Below are positions 44,489-53,203 of a stretch of 64,000 nucleotides of DNA, piece after piece. Source of the stretch: Spirillospora albida (lineage in GTDB: Bacteria > Actinomycetota > Actinomycetes > Streptosporangiales > Streptosporangiaceae); NCBI RefSeq assembly GCF_000718255.1, contig NZ_JOFJ01000007.1, positions 62,001 to 126,000 of the forward strand. Direction: 5' to 3'. The position numbers were made by a program, and so were the translations under genes. How positions within the stretch are numbered: the stretch's first letter is position 1; every line of letters starts with the position of its first letter. The notes below the pieces were generated by a model. The model was not told where the DNA came from. It made no database searches and saw nothing but the letters and a program-made list of their open reading frames with translations.

Positions 44489-45286
44489 ATGACGACGATG
44501 CTGGGCGATGTGACACCTGTGGGGGAGCGGCTGAAGGCCTGGCGGCGGCAGCGCCGGCTCAGCCAGCTGGAACTGGCGTCGGCGGCGGGGGTGTCGACCC
44601 GGCACCTCAGCTTCGTGGAGACGGGCCGGTCGGCGCCGAGCCGCGCGATGGTGCTGCGGCTGGCCGAGCATCTGGACGTCCCGCTGCGCGACCGGAACCT
44701 GCTGCTGGTGGCGGCCGGGTTCGCGCCCGCCTATGCGGAGACCCCGCTGGAGGAGCCGAGGATGGACGCGGTGCGCGCGGCGCTCGGGCAGGTCCTGGCC
44801 GGGCACGAGCCGTTCCCCGCGGTGGTCGTCGACCGGTTCTGGAACCTGATCGACGCGAACGACGCGGCCGGGCTGTTCCTGGAGGGGGCGCCGCCGGAGC
44901 TGCTGGAGCCGCCGCTGAACGTGCTCAGGCTGAGCATGCATCCCGACGGGATGGCGCGCGACATCGTCAACCTGCCGGAGTGGCGCGCCCACATGATCGA
45001 CCGGGTGCGGCGGCACGTCGCGCTGACGGCCGACGCCTCGCTCGCCCGGCTCTACCGGGAGCTGCGGGACTTCCCGGGCGGGGTGGCGGAGATCACGTCG
45101 CCGGTGGGCGGCGGGGTCGTGGTGCCGCTGCGGATCCGGCGGGACGGTGGTGAACTGGCGTTCTTCAGCACGGTCGCGACGTTCGGGACGCCGGTCGACA
45201 TCACGGTGGCGGAGCTCGCGATCGAGTCGTTCTATCCGGCGGACGCCGCGACGACCGCGTTCCTGCGCGAGCGCGCGGGCTGGTGA
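44489..45286 (+). CDS. XRE-family regulator with MmyB-like ligand domain
   Basis: 265 residues. HTH LKAWRRQRRLSQLELASAAG then VSTRHLSFVETGRSAPSRAM occupies residues 13-60. The rest is the MmyB-like PAS-related domain (FPAVVVDRFWNLIDANDAAG, NVLRLSMHPDGMARDIVNLP, EWRAHMIDRVRR). MmyB-type regulators are very common in actinomycetes and bind hydrophobic ligands. The ARHLSFVETGRSxPS form is the subgroup that often accompanies short oxidoreductase or hydrolase genes, here the adjacent dienelactone and MBL hydrolases. Confidence 0.88.
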   Translation: MTTMLGDVTPVGERLKAWRRQRRLSQLELASAAGVSTRHLSFVETGRSAPSRAMVLRLAEHLDVPLRDRNLLLVAAGFAPAYAETPLEEPRMDAVRAALGQVLAGHEPFPAVVVDRFWNLIDANDAAGLFLEGAPPELLEPPLNVLRLSMHPDGMARDIVNLPEWRAHMIDRVRRHVALTADASLARLYRELRDFPGGVAEITSPVGGGVVVPLRIRRDGGELAFFSTVATFGTPVDITVAELAIESFYPADAATTAFLRERAGW

Positions 45287-45346
45287 CCGGGGACGGGCCG
45301 GTGCCGTGATAGGAACCTGTACCGAATGGCGTTCGGGGGAGGACCG

Positions 45347-46411
45347 ATGAAGATCACCGGCATTCTGCAGCACCGGGCCTGGCAGGAGAAGGTGCTCCCG
45401 CCGGTGGAGCAGGTCCGTCCCGGGCTGTGGTCGATTCCGGTGCCGCTGCCGAACAACCCGCTCCGGTACGTCCTGGTATACGGGCTGGAGCTGGCCGACG
45501 GCATCGCGATCGTGGACGCGGGCTGGGACACGGCCGAGGCGTGGGACGCGCTGTGCGCCGGGCTCGGCACCGCCGGCTACCGGATCACCGACGTGAAGGC
45601 GGTGCTGGTCACGCACCTGCACCCCGACCACTACGGCCTCGCGGGGCGGGTGCGGGAGGCGTCCGGCGCGTGGGTGGCGCTGCACCCGGCGGACGCCGGG
45701 CTGCTGCGCGAGCGGTACCGCGACTTCGACGGGCTGATCGCGGCGATGCGGCGGCAGATGGAGCTGCACGGCGTCCCGGACGAGGAGGCGGGGCCGCTCG
45801 CCGACGCGTCCAGGAAGATCCTCCCGCTCGTCCGGCACACCGACCCGGAGCTGCTGCTGGAGGACGGGGAGCAGGTCCCGATCGCGGGCTGGAACCTCCG
45901 GACCGTCTGGACGCCCGGCCACTCGCCCGGCCACGTGTGCTTCTTCGAGCCGGACCGGCGGCTGCTGCTGTCGGGCGACCACGTCCTGCCGCGCATCACC
46001 CCGACGATCGCGGTGCACGCCCAGCAGCGGCACAACCCCCTGGCCGACTTCTACGACTCGCTCGACAAGGTCCGCGTGCTGGACGCCGAGGAGGTGCTGC
46101 CCGCGCACGAGTACCGGTTCGCCGGCCTCGCCGACCGGGCGCGCGCCCTGGCCGACCACCACACGGCGCGGCTGGACGAGATCGCCCTCGAGGTCATCAA
46201 GGCGGGCGCGGACGGCGCGACGGCGTGGGACCTGGCGCGGCGGCTCACCTGGTCGCGGCCATGGGAGCAGATCCAGCCGTTCATGCGCCGGTCGGCGATG
46301 CTGGAGACCCTCGCGCATCTGGTGATGCTGGAGACGCAGGGGCGGGTGACGGCCGTCCAGGACGCGCCGCCGTGCCGCTGGCGCGCGACGCCGGTGCCAC
46401 CGGGGGCCTAG
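45347..46411 (+). CDS. MBL-fold metallo-hydrolase
   Basis: 354 residues, ATG at 45347 with GGGGGAGG just upstream (the earlier ATG at 45326 precedes that site). The dinuclear metal motif is VLVTHLHPDHYGLAG (HxHxDH). Further ligands are in WTPGHSPGHVCF, LLLSGDHVLP and the VLPAHEYRF histidine. The C-terminal 80 residues are helical, like MBL proteins annotated as beta-lactamase or glyoxalase II-like hydrolases. It hydrolyses an ester, thioester or lactone; the substrate is unknown. Convergent with the TIGR03943 gene. Confidence 0.88.
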   Translation: MKITGILQHRAWQEKVLPPVEQVRPGLWSIPVPLPNNPLRYVLVYGLELADGIAIVDAGWDTAEAWDALCAGLGTAGYRITDVKAVLVTHLHPDHYGLAGRVREASGAWVALHPADAGLLRERYRDFDGLIAAMRRQMELHGVPDEEAGPLADASRKILPLVRHTDPELLLEDGEQVPIAGWNLRTVWTPGHSPGHVCFFEPDRRLLLSGDHVLPRITPTIAVHAQQRHNPLADFYDSLDKVRVLDAEEVLPAHEYRFAGLADRARALADHHTARLDEIALEVIKAGADGATAWDLARRLTWSRPWEQIQPFMRRSAMLETLAHLVMLETQGRVTAVQDAPPCRWRATPVPPGA

Positions 46412-46433
46412 CCGAGGCGGCCGCGGCGAGCGG

Positions 46434-47168
46434 TCACTCGTAGGCGGTTCCCGGCTTGCGGGTCGGAGTGACCTTCTGTGTGCGCATCTGGTAGAGCGGG
46501 TCGCCCTGGGGGTCGTCGCCGGGCTGCCACACACCGACGACCTTCACCCATCTGCCGTTGGCCGGGGCGGGGGCGTCCAGGACGGCGACCCGCAGCGCGA
46601 TCGCGTCGGCGGCGCAGCAGTTCAGCTGCAGGCGGGTCACCGACCAGCCGCCCTTCGCGCCGGGCGTGACGAAGCCGGTGAGCTCGACCCGGCGGCCGGT
46701 GAGGGTGGCGGCGCGGCCGTTGTGGGCGTCGTACACGCGGAGCATGAACTCCCCGATCGACAGGGGGAACGGGTCCCGGCCGGGTGGGAGCGCCTGGTCG
46801 TCCCCCGCCGGCTTCGGGGGAGGGGCGGCCGGACGGGCGCCGGCCCGGACGGCGGTGAAGAGGCCGAGTTCCGGCGGCGCGATCGCGAAGATCGCCACGA
46901 CCGGGAGGCAGAGCAGCCATGCCACGCGCGGGCCGCCGGGGCCGTGGTGGTGGCCCTCATGCCCGTCCCGCGGGACGGGGTGTCCGTCGTCCCGCCAGTC
47001 GCGGCGGATCCCGGCGGCGCCGAGCACGATGAGGACGGCGGCGCAGGCGACCAGCGGGTGGCGGAGGCCCGGCTTGACGTACCGGACGACCTCGCCGGTG
47101 ACCAGGGTGATCCACAGGACGGCCCCGCCGAGGAGGACCATGAGGAGGTTCTGCATGGCGCGGGTCAC
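46434..47168 (-). CDS. TIGR03943 family membrane protein
   Basis: 244 residues from a GTG at 47168 overlapping the permease TGA (GTGA); an ATG at 47156 is the alternative. Two N-terminal membrane segments are separated by a His-rich loop (DGHEGHHHGPGG) and a third segment. The C-terminal domain includes VELTGFVTPG and RLQLNCCAADAIALRV, whose Cys pair could bind metal. TIGR03943 proteins are regularly encoded with DUF318-type permeases, as here, and some sets are controlled by the zinc regulator Zur. The pair is thought to act in metal handling, although transport has not been shown. Confidence 0.85.
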   Translation of the reverse strand: MTRAMQNLLMVLLGGAVLWITLVTGEVVRYVKPGLRHPLVACAAVLIVLGAAGIRRDWRDDGHPVPRDGHEGHHHGPGGPRVAWLLCLPVVAIFAIAPPELGLFTAVRAGARPAAPPPKPAGDDQALPPGRDPFPLSIGEFMLRVYDAHNGRAATLTGRRVELTGFVTPGAKGGWSVTRLQLNCCAADAIALRVAVLDAPAPANGRWVKVVGVWQPGDDPQGDPLYQMRTQKVTPTRKPGTAYE

Positions 47169-48178
47169 AGGAACAGCGCTCCCACGGTGGAGCCGACGGC
47201 GACGGCCAGGACGAAGGTGAGCGGGACGAACCGCACGGCGAAGCTCCTGCCGAAGATCCCCGCCTGCAGGGCGATGAGCTTGAGGTCGACCATCGGGCCG
47301 ACGACCAGGAAGACGAGCTTGGCGGTGGGGGAGAAGGGGGTGAGGCCGGCGGCAACGAACGCGTCGGCCTCCGAGCAGATCGACATGAGCACCGCCAGGA
47401 CGGCGAGGGTGAGCACGGCCGCCCAGGGGACGCCGGCGATCCCGGTGACCCACCCGGCGGGGACGACCACGTTGATGGTCGCGGCGGCGATCCCGCCCAC
47501 GACGAGGAAGCCCCCGGCGTGCATGAAGTCGTGGCGTGCGGCCTGGCGGAACGCCTCCCACCTCCCGCCGGTGCGCTCGGGCCCGGAAGGGACGCGCAGC
47601 CATTCGCTCCTGCCGAACCGCAACCAGGTCCAGCCGGCCAGGACCGCGACGATCAGGGAGGCGCCGAACCGGGCCAGGACCATCTCGGGCCGGCCCGGGA
47701 ACGCGACCGCGGTAGCGATCATGATGACGGGGTTGATCGCCGGGGCGGCGAGCAGGAACGTCAGCGCCGCGGCGGGCGCCACCCCGCGGGCCATCAGGCC
47801 GCCCGCGACCGGCACCGAGGCGCACTCGCAGCCCGGCAGCACGGCCCCGGCCGCCCCGGCCACCGGGACGGCCGCGGCGGAGCCGCGCGGCAGCAGGCGC
47901 GTCCAGACCCGCGCGGGCACCAGGACGGTGATCGCCGCGGAGAGTGCGACCCCGAACACCAGGAACGGCAGGGCCTGCACGCAGATCGCGATGAAGATCG
48001 TCGACCATGCCTGGAGGGCGTCATGGGCGACCCGCGGCGCGACCTGGATCCTGGTGATCGCCAGGACCGCCACGAATGCGGCGAACAGCCACGCCGCGTC
48101 CGGTCCGGGTGCGGTCCGGGCGGGCCGCCACCCGGCCGGGGGAAGGGTCTCGTCCGGGGAGGGCGGGGTTCGGGTCAC
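47165..48178 (-). CDS. DUF318/ArsP-type permease
   Basis: 337 residues, GTG at 48178, about eight to ten membrane segments. VLPGCECASVPVAGGLMARG is the conserved cysteine-containing motif of UPF0718/ArsP_2 permeases, and LLAAPAINPVIMIATAVAFP and SICSEADAFVAAGLTPF match its second half-site. It is coupled by four bases to the TIGR03943 gene. A GGAAAC-C-GTTTCC dyad lies 23 bases upstream, suggesting metal-dependent repression. Probable transporter of a metal or metalloid; the substrate is not proven. Confidence 0.88.
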   Translation of the reverse strand: MTRTPPSPDETLPPAGWRPARTAPGPDAAWLFAAFVAVLAITRIQVAPRVAHDALQAWSTIFIAICVQALPFLVFGVALSAAITVLVPARVWTRLLPRGSAAAVPVAGAAGAVLPGCECASVPVAGGLMARGVAPAAALTFLLAAPAINPVIMIATAVAFPGRPEMVLARFGASLIVAVLAGWTWLRFGRSEWLRVPSGPERTGGRWEAFRQAARHDFMHAGGFLVVGGIAAATINVVVPAGWVTGIAGVPWAAVLTLAVLAVLMSICSEADAFVAAGLTPFSPTAKLVFLVVGPMVDLKLIALQAGIFGRSFAVRFVPLTFVLAVAVGSTVGALFL

Positions 48179-48200
48179 CCGGACACGATGCCACAGATAT

Positions 48201-48213
48201 GGAAACCGTTTCC
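48201..48213. promoter_or_regulatory. Zur-box-like dyad before the permease operon
   Basis: GGAAAC-C-GTTTCC has perfect 6-base arms around one base, in the context ATGGAAACCGTTTCCGT. This is the shape of actinobacterial Fur/Zur sites (AAA..TTT core dyads), although the A/T-rich consensus is only partly matched. Confidence 0.45.
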
Positions 48214-48269
48214 GTTGTCGGTTCTCGCGCCTGGTGGCGCGGCGCGTCGCGGAACCGGGCGGCCCCCGG

Positions 48270-49445
48270 TCAGGCGGTATCGGTGCTGTCGGCGGTGGCG
48301 TAGCCGGGGACGGCGGCGTCCTCGGCGTGGAGCAGGTCGTGGTGGATGCGGGTGAGGGGCACGCCGAGCCGCTGCAGCGCGGTGACGGTCCGCCGGATCA
48401 TGGGGTCCGGCCCGGCCACGTAGGCGTCGTGGCCGTCCCAGTCGCGGATGCGGTCCAGGACCTCGGGCGGGGTGCCGCGCAGGCCGGGGAACCCCGCGGA
48501 CGGCGGCTCGTCCGTCCGGGACACGACCGGCACCACGGTCAGCGCGGGGCAGGAGGACTCCAGCAGCCGCAGGTCGGGCAGGTCGTACAGGTCGCGCTCG
48601 GTGCGCGCGCCGACGATCAGGTGGACGCGGCGCCCGCCGCCGCGCGCGGCCTGCTCGGCGATGGCCTTGAGCGGCGCGAGACCGGTGCCGCCGGCGACCA
48701 GGAGCAGGTCGGGGCCGGGGCCCGGGGCGAGGGTCATCCCGCCGAGGGCGGGGCCGAGCAGCAGGCGGTCGCCGGGAGCGGTGTGCCGGACGAGGGCGCC
48801 GCTGACCCATCCGGCCGGCACGGCGCGGACGTGCAGGCGCAGCAGCCCGTCGGGGCGCGGCGCGCCGGCGAGCGAGTAGGGCCGCCAGACGCGCGGCCAG
48901 CGGGCGGTCTGGACGGTGAGGTGCTGCCCGGCGCGGAACGGCAGCGGGCGGCCGGGGCGCAGGGTGAGGACGGCGAGGTCGGGGGCGCGGCGGTCGTGCT
49001 CGACGACCTCGGCGGCCCACCAGGGCGGGTGGTCGGCGGCGTCCCGCTCGGCCGCCCGGATCATGGTCGCGGCGGCGGCCTCGTAGGCGGCGACCCAGCC
49101 GGCCTCGGCCTCGGGGCTCCAGAGGTCGGCGGCGAACCGGCGCAGTGTGGCGATCAGCGCGGTGCCGACGGCGGGGTAGTGCTCGGGGAGGACACCGTAC
49201 TTGCGGTGGTCGCGGCCGAGTTGGGCGAGGTAGCCGTTCAGCTCGCGAGGGCTGTCCTGGCTCCACACGATGCGGGTCAGCGCGCGGAAGAGGCGGTCGC
49301 GCTGGGCGTCCATCGCCGGCGGGAACAGGGCGCGCAACCGCGGATTGGCGGCGAAGAGGCTGCCGTAGAAGAATGCGATGGCCTTATCCGGTTCCGGTTC
49401 CAGCCGGGCGAGGGTCTCCTTGGCCATTCGGGGTTCCATTGACAT
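48270..49445 (-). CDS. hmp: Flavohemoprotein (globin plus FAD/NAD reductase)
   Basis: 391 residues from the ATG at 49445, behind GAGGGGGCG. Residues 1-140 are a globin domain with RDHRKYGVLPEHY carrying the proximal histidine. Residues 150-391 form the FNR-like reductase: FRAGQHLTVQT, VWRPYSLAGAP (FAD), LLLVAGGTGLAPLKAIAEQ (NAD) and DAYVAGPDPMIRRTV. Such proteins dioxygenate nitric oxide to nitrate. The usual helix ahead of the heme pocket is short at the N-terminus, with no N-terminal SRPBCC or PAS fusion. Its 575-base upstream spacer contains a perfect 14-base palindrome. Confidence 0.92.
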   Translation of the reverse strand: MSMEPRMAKETLARLEPEPDKAIAFFYGSLFAANPRLRALFPPAMDAQRDRLFRALTRIVWSQDSPRELNGYLAQLGRDHRKYGVLPEHYPAVGTALIATLRRFAADLWSPEAEAGWVAAYEAAAATMIRAAERDAADHPPWWAAEVVEHDRRAPDLAVLTLRPGRPLPFRAGQHLTVQTARWPRVWRPYSLAGAPRPDGLLRLHVRAVPAGWVSGALVRHTAPGDRLLLGPALGGMTLAPGPGPDLLLVAGGTGLAPLKAIAEQAARGGGRRVHLIVGARTERDLYDLPDLRLLESSCPALTVVPVVSRTDEPPSAGFPGLRGTPPEVLDRIRDWDGHDAYVAGPDPMIRRTVTALQRLGVPLTRIHHDLLHAEDAAVPGYATADSTDTA

Positions 49446-50020
49446 CGGGTCGTTCGCCCCCTCGGGCTTTCGGGGGCCGGTGACGCCGTCACCGGGCGTC
49501 CCGGGGCCCGGCCGGTGTCCGGCTCGCTGAGAGTCTCGCATCCATAAGCCCAGGTCCTCAAGCGATTCCGGGCACGGAGGAGCACTCTGCACGTTGGGTA
49601 ATCGACCGCTAATTCACTGTCATCCGCCAAAATATGACAAAGCAGGCGAAATACTGATCAGTATGCGCCGATCATCCCGACCCGGAATCGGATGAACGCA
49701 GTTCGGTTTCTTCGCGGGCATCGCGGAACCGGGATTCCGTCCCCATGACGGCGCGCCGGACCTCCCGTCAGGGCGGTGCACAGATCTATCACCAAGGCGA
49801 ATTTTTCCGGACGAACCCCCTCGCCTCCGCCGTCCGGCCCCGAACCGATCTTCCTGCACCCGGTGCGAAGATCCCGGCCGTGCGGCAAGCTGGCCGGGCA
49901 GGGGTCACGGCGCGGACGGCCGGAGGGGGCCGGCGACGCGTCCTGTCGGGGGACGGAACTGACGCGTCGCCGCGGTCCGGCGGCGGGCCGTGACCGCGCC
50001 CAGCAGAGGGGATGGCACGC
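49446..50020. promoter_or_regulatory. 575-base regulatory spacer with a 14-base palindrome (49651-49664)
   Basis: No convincing coding frame. An AT-rich block around 49600-49680, unusual for this genome, contains ATACTGATCAGTAT at 49651-49664, a perfect palindrome. It lies about 206 bases before the flavohemoprotein start and 357 before the hydrolase start. It could bind a nitrosative-stress or other regulator. The rest (49690-50020) shows only GC-rich open frames without a family signature. Confidence 0.5.
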
Positions 50021-50779
50021 ATGACAGAGGCGAACCGGGGGGTCCCGGACCCCCGCGCCGTGGCCGGGGGAAGCGACGCGCCGCCGCTCATCGGCGTCAC
50101 CGCCCAGCTCGAACCGGCCCGCTGGGGCCAGTGGATCCGCGAGGCCGCGCTGCTGCCCGTGCCGTACGTGCGGGCGGTCGAGCGCGCGGGCGGCGTCCCG
50201 GTCCTGCTCCCCCCGACGGGGAGCCTGCGGGGGCTCGATCCGCTGCTCGAGCGGCTGGACGGCATCGTCCTCGCGGGCGGCGGCGACCTCGATCCGGAGC
50301 TGTACGGGGCGGAGCGGCACCCCGAGACGGGGCCGCCGCAGCCGCGCCGGGACCGGTTCGAGCTGGCACTGGTCCGCGCGGCCATCGCCGCGGACGTGCC
50401 GTTCCTCGCGATCTGCCGCGGGATGCAGGCGCTGAACGTGGCGCGCGGCGGAACGCTCGTCCAGCACCTGCCCGAGGTGGTGGGGCACGACGGGCACGCC
50501 CCGTCCCCCGGCAGGTTCGCGGCGCACCCGGTGCGGATCGGCGCGACGAGCCTGACCGGCAAGATCCTGGGGGAGGCGGCGGACGTCCCGACCTACCACC
50601 ACCAGGCGGTGGGCCGGCTCGGCAAGGGGCTCGTCGCCGTGGCGTGGGCGGACGACCAGGTCGTGGAGGCCGTCGAGCTCCAGGGCCACCGGTTCGCCGT
50701 CGGCGTCCAGTGGCACCCGGAGGAAGGCGACGACGGGCGGCTGTTCGAGGCGCTCGTCGCGGAGGCGTCCGGCCGCTGA
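50021..50779 (+). CDS. Gamma-glutamyl-GABA hydrolase-type glutamine amidotransferase
   Basis: 252 residues from the ATG at 50021 (AGAGGGG nine bases upstream; the ATG at 50012 abuts that site). A class I amidotransferase fold of the PuuD/peptidase C26 type. Its nucleophile motif is FLAICRGMQALNVARGG. The His/Glu pair lies in GVQWHPEE, and GGDLDPELYG is the family's first conserved block. Such enzymes cleave gamma-glutamyl-GABA in putrescine use or related gamma-glutamyl amides. The putrescine genes PuuA-C are not nearby, so the substrate is uncertain. Confidence 0.88.
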   Translation: MTEANRGVPDPRAVAGGSDAPPLIGVTAQLEPARWGQWIREAALLPVPYVRAVERAGGVPVLLPPTGSLRGLDPLLERLDGIVLAGGGDLDPELYGAERHPETGPPQPRRDRFELALVRAAIAADVPFLAICRGMQALNVARGGTLVQHLPEVVGHDGHAPSPGRFAAHPVRIGATSLTGKILGEAADVPTYHHQAVGRLGKGLVAVAWADDQVVEAVELQGHRFAVGVQWHPEEGDDGRLFEALVAEASGR

Positions 50780-50906
50780 CGGCGGCGGCCCCGCCTCCGC
50801 CCGGCGGCGGGTCTCCGGCACGGCGGCGGGTCTCCGGTGGTTGGCGGCCCGTTTCGGGGGAAGGCGATCAGTGGATTCCGCCCCTCGTCCCCCCGGAGGC
50901 CGCCGC

Positions 50907-51881
50907 ATGCCCCTGCACCCGCAGACCGAGAGCTTCCTGGAGCTGCTGGCGGGCTGGACGTCCCCGCCGCCCGGAGCCGGCGCCCAGCCCTCGATCGCGG
51001 AGATGCGCCGCCGCATCGCGACCGCGTTCCCGTCCGTGCGCCGCGAGCTGCCGCACGTCCGCGACCTGGACGTCGCGGGGCCGGGCGGCGGCGTCCCGGT
51101 GCGGGTGTACCGGCCGGTGCCGCCGGACGCGGGGCCGCTGCCCGCCGTGGTGTACCTGCACGGCGGCGGCTGGGTGCTCGGCGGCGTCGACAACGTGGAC
51201 GCCGCGTGCCGCGACCTCGCGACCGGCGCGGGCTGCGCCGTCCTGAGCGTCGACTACCGGCTCGCGCCGGAGCATCCGTTCCCGGCCGCCGTGGACGACG
51301 CCTGGGCGGTCGTCGAGGCCGTGGCGGACGATCCCGCCCGGTACGGGGTGCGGGACGGCGCGCTCGCCGTGGCGGGCGACAGCGCGGGCGGGAACCTCGC
51401 CGCCGCCGTCGCGCTGCTCGCCCGCGACGCCGGGATCGCGCTTGCGCACCAGCTGCTCGTATACCCGGCGACGGACACCGCCATGGACACCCCGAGCTGG
51501 CGGGCGTACGGGTCGGGCTACGGGCTGGACGGCGCGACACTCGCCCGGTTCCTGGAGCTGTACCGGGACGGCGCCGACCCGTCCGACACCCGGCTGGCGC
51601 CGCTGCGCGCGCGGAACCTCGCGGGGGTCGCGCCCGCCACCGTCATCACGGCCGAGTACGACATCCTGCGGGACGAGGCCGAGCTGTACGCGGCGCGGCT
51701 CGCGGCGGCGGGGGTGCCGGTCGAGGCGCGCCGCTACGACGGTGTGGTGCACGCGTTCTTCCTGCTGCCCGAGATCTTCGATGCCGGTGCGGAGGCGATG
51801 GGGTTCGCTGTGGCACGATTGCGCGCGGCGTTCGCGGGACGGGACCGGGAGGCGGGTCGGCATGGACGGCAACGGCTATGA
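50907..51881 (+). CDS. Alpha/beta-hydrolase esterase, HSL (hormone-sensitive lipase) family
   Basis: 324 residues, ATG at 50907 with CGGAGG upstream. YLHGGGWVLGG is the oxyanion HGGG motif. VAGDSAGGNLAAAVAL carries the catalytic serine. EYDILRDEAE and GVVHAFFLLPE supply the acid and histidine. HSL-type esterases cleave short acyl esters, often in lipid or drug-like substrates. The enoyl-CoA hydratase gene begins 20 bases before this stop, in another frame, so translation is probably coupled and the two may share a degradative role. Confidence 0.9.
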   Translation: MPLHPQTESFLELLAGWTSPPPGAGAQPSIAEMRRRIATAFPSVRRELPHVRDLDVAGPGGGVPVRVYRPVPPDAGPLPAVVYLHGGGWVLGGVDNVDAACRDLATGAGCAVLSVDYRLAPEHPFPAAVDDAWAVVEAVADDPARYGVRDGALAVAGDSAGGNLAAAVALLARDAGIALAHQLLVYPATDTAMDTPSWRAYGSGYGLDGATLARFLELYRDGADPSDTRLAPLRARNLAGVAPATVITAEYDILRDEAELYAARLAAAGVPVEARRYDGVVHAFFLLPEIFDAGAEAMGFAVARLRAAFAGRDREAGRHGRQRL

Positions 51882-52659
51882 GGCGTACGAGCGACTGAGG
51901 ATCGACCGGGCCGCGCCGGGGGTGCTGCGGGTGACGATCAGCACGCCGGGGAGGCTGAACGCGGTCGACGCGGCCGGGCACCGGGAGCTGGCCGAGATCT
52001 GGCGGGACGTGGACGCCGACGACGACGTCCGCGCGGTGGTGGTGCGCGGCGACGGGACGGCGTTCTCCGCCGGCGGCGACCTCGCCATGATCGAGGAGAT
52101 GATGGGCGACCACGCCGCGCGCCGCCGCATCATGCGGGAGGCGCGCGACATCGTGCTGAACGTGGTGAACTGCTCGAAGCCGGTGGTGTCGGCGATCCAG
52201 GGCCCGGCGGTGGGGGCGGGCCTCGCGGTGGCGCTGCTGGCGGACGTGTCCGTCGCGGGCCGCTCCGCGAAGATCATCGATGGGCACACCCGGCTCGGTG
52301 TCGCGGCCGGCGACCACGCCGCCATCATCTGGCCGCTGCTGTGCGGGATGGCGAAGGCCAAGTACCACCTGCTCCTGAACGACGTCCTCACCGGCGAGGA
52401 GGCCGAGCGGATCGGGCTCGTGTCGGTGTGCGTGGACGACGACGAGGTGCACGACCGGGCCCTGGACATCGCGGGGCGGCTCGCGGCCGGCCCCGCCGAG
52501 GCCCTCGCGTTCACCAAGCACGCGCTGAACCACTGGCTGCGCCTGGCCGGGCCGACGTTCGACGCGTCCCTGGCGCTGGAGTTCTTCGGGTTCACCGGCC
52601 CGGACGTGCGGGAGGGCGTCGCCGCGCTGCGCGAGAAGCGCCCGCCGAAGTTCGGGTAG
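51862..52659 (+). CDS. Enoyl-CoA hydratase/isomerase-family protein
   Basis: 265 residues, ATG at 51862 with GGGAGG eight bases upstream. Crotonase oxyanion-hole motifs are GTAFSAGGDLAMIEEMM and IQGPAVGAGLAVALLAD. The second catalytic glutamate position is replaced: the segment normally reading xPE.xLG reads DGHTRLGVAAGD. So it may be an isomerase, hydrolase or other crotonase rather than a true hydratase. It overlaps the esterase gene by 20 bases. The next gene is convergent (3-base gap). Confidence 0.85.
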   Translation: MDGNGYEAYERLRIDRAAPGVLRVTISTPGRLNAVDAAGHRELAEIWRDVDADDDVRAVVVRGDGTAFSAGGDLAMIEEMMGDHAARRRIMREARDIVLNVVNCSKPVVSAIQGPAVGAGLAVALLADVSVAGRSAKIIDGHTRLGVAAGDHAAIIWPLLCGMAKAKYHLLLNDVLTGEEAERIGLVSVCVDDDEVHDRALDIAGRLAAGPAEALAFTKHALNHWLRLAGPTFDASLALEFFGFTGPDVREGVAALREKRPPKFG

Positions 52660-52662
52660 CGG

Positions 52663-53097
52663 TCAGCCGAACCGCTTGGCGAGGGACTCCAGGCCGGGGC
52701 CGTAGATGCCGTGGGCGAGGGTCTTCTCCATCGCCTCCTCGTCGCCGGCGTCGGCGGAGAACTCGCCCCACCACTCCACGAACGCCTGCCCGGTCGCGGT
52801 GACCGGCGCGACCCGCAGGTGGCCGTGGGCGCCCCGGATCGGCAGCGGCGACTCGATGATGAGGTACCAGTAGGTGCGGCCGGCGTCGTCCAGCCCGGCG
52901 AGCCGCTCGCGGAACACGGTGTCGGCGGGCCCGATGATCCGGCGGACGCAGCCGACCCGGTCGGGCGGGCCGCCGTCCTCGATGACGCCGGTCCGCACGC
53001 CCGGCATCCACTCGCCGAGGTTCCCGAAGTCGCGCAGGTAGGACCACACCTCGTCGGCGGTGGCGTTCAGGACGGCGCTGGCGTACGACCTCGGCAT
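52663..53097 (-). CDS. SRPBCC/START-like family protein
   Basis: 144 residues. The opening SYASAVLNATADEVWSYLRD followed by GEWMPGVRTGVIEDG and GCVRRIIG is the START/SRPBCC fold pattern of small actinobacterial polyketide-cyclase-like or lipid-binding proteins. WYLIIESPLPIRGAHGHLRV and FVEWWGEFSAD complete the strands and the last helix. It could bind a hydrophobic ligand or act as a cyclase. No biosynthetic cluster is adjacent. It is convergent with the enoyl-CoA hydratase-like gene and lies 106 bases downstream of an acyl-CoA dehydrogenase. Confidence 0.85.
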   Translation of the reverse strand: MPRSYASAVLNATADEVWSYLRDFGNLGEWMPGVRTGVIEDGGPPDRVGCVRRIIGPADTVFRERLAGLDDAGRTYWYLIIESPLPIRGAHGHLRVAPVTATGQAFVEWWGEFSADAGDEEAMEKTLAHGIYGPGLESLAKRFG

Positions 53098-53203
53098 CGC
53101 GGTTCTCCTCGGGCGGCGGCTCTTCCGGAAACGAGCGAAGGCACCGCCGGGCGGGCGGTGCCTCCATGCTCGCCCGGAAGATGTGACCGGGGCAACATCC
53201 GGA

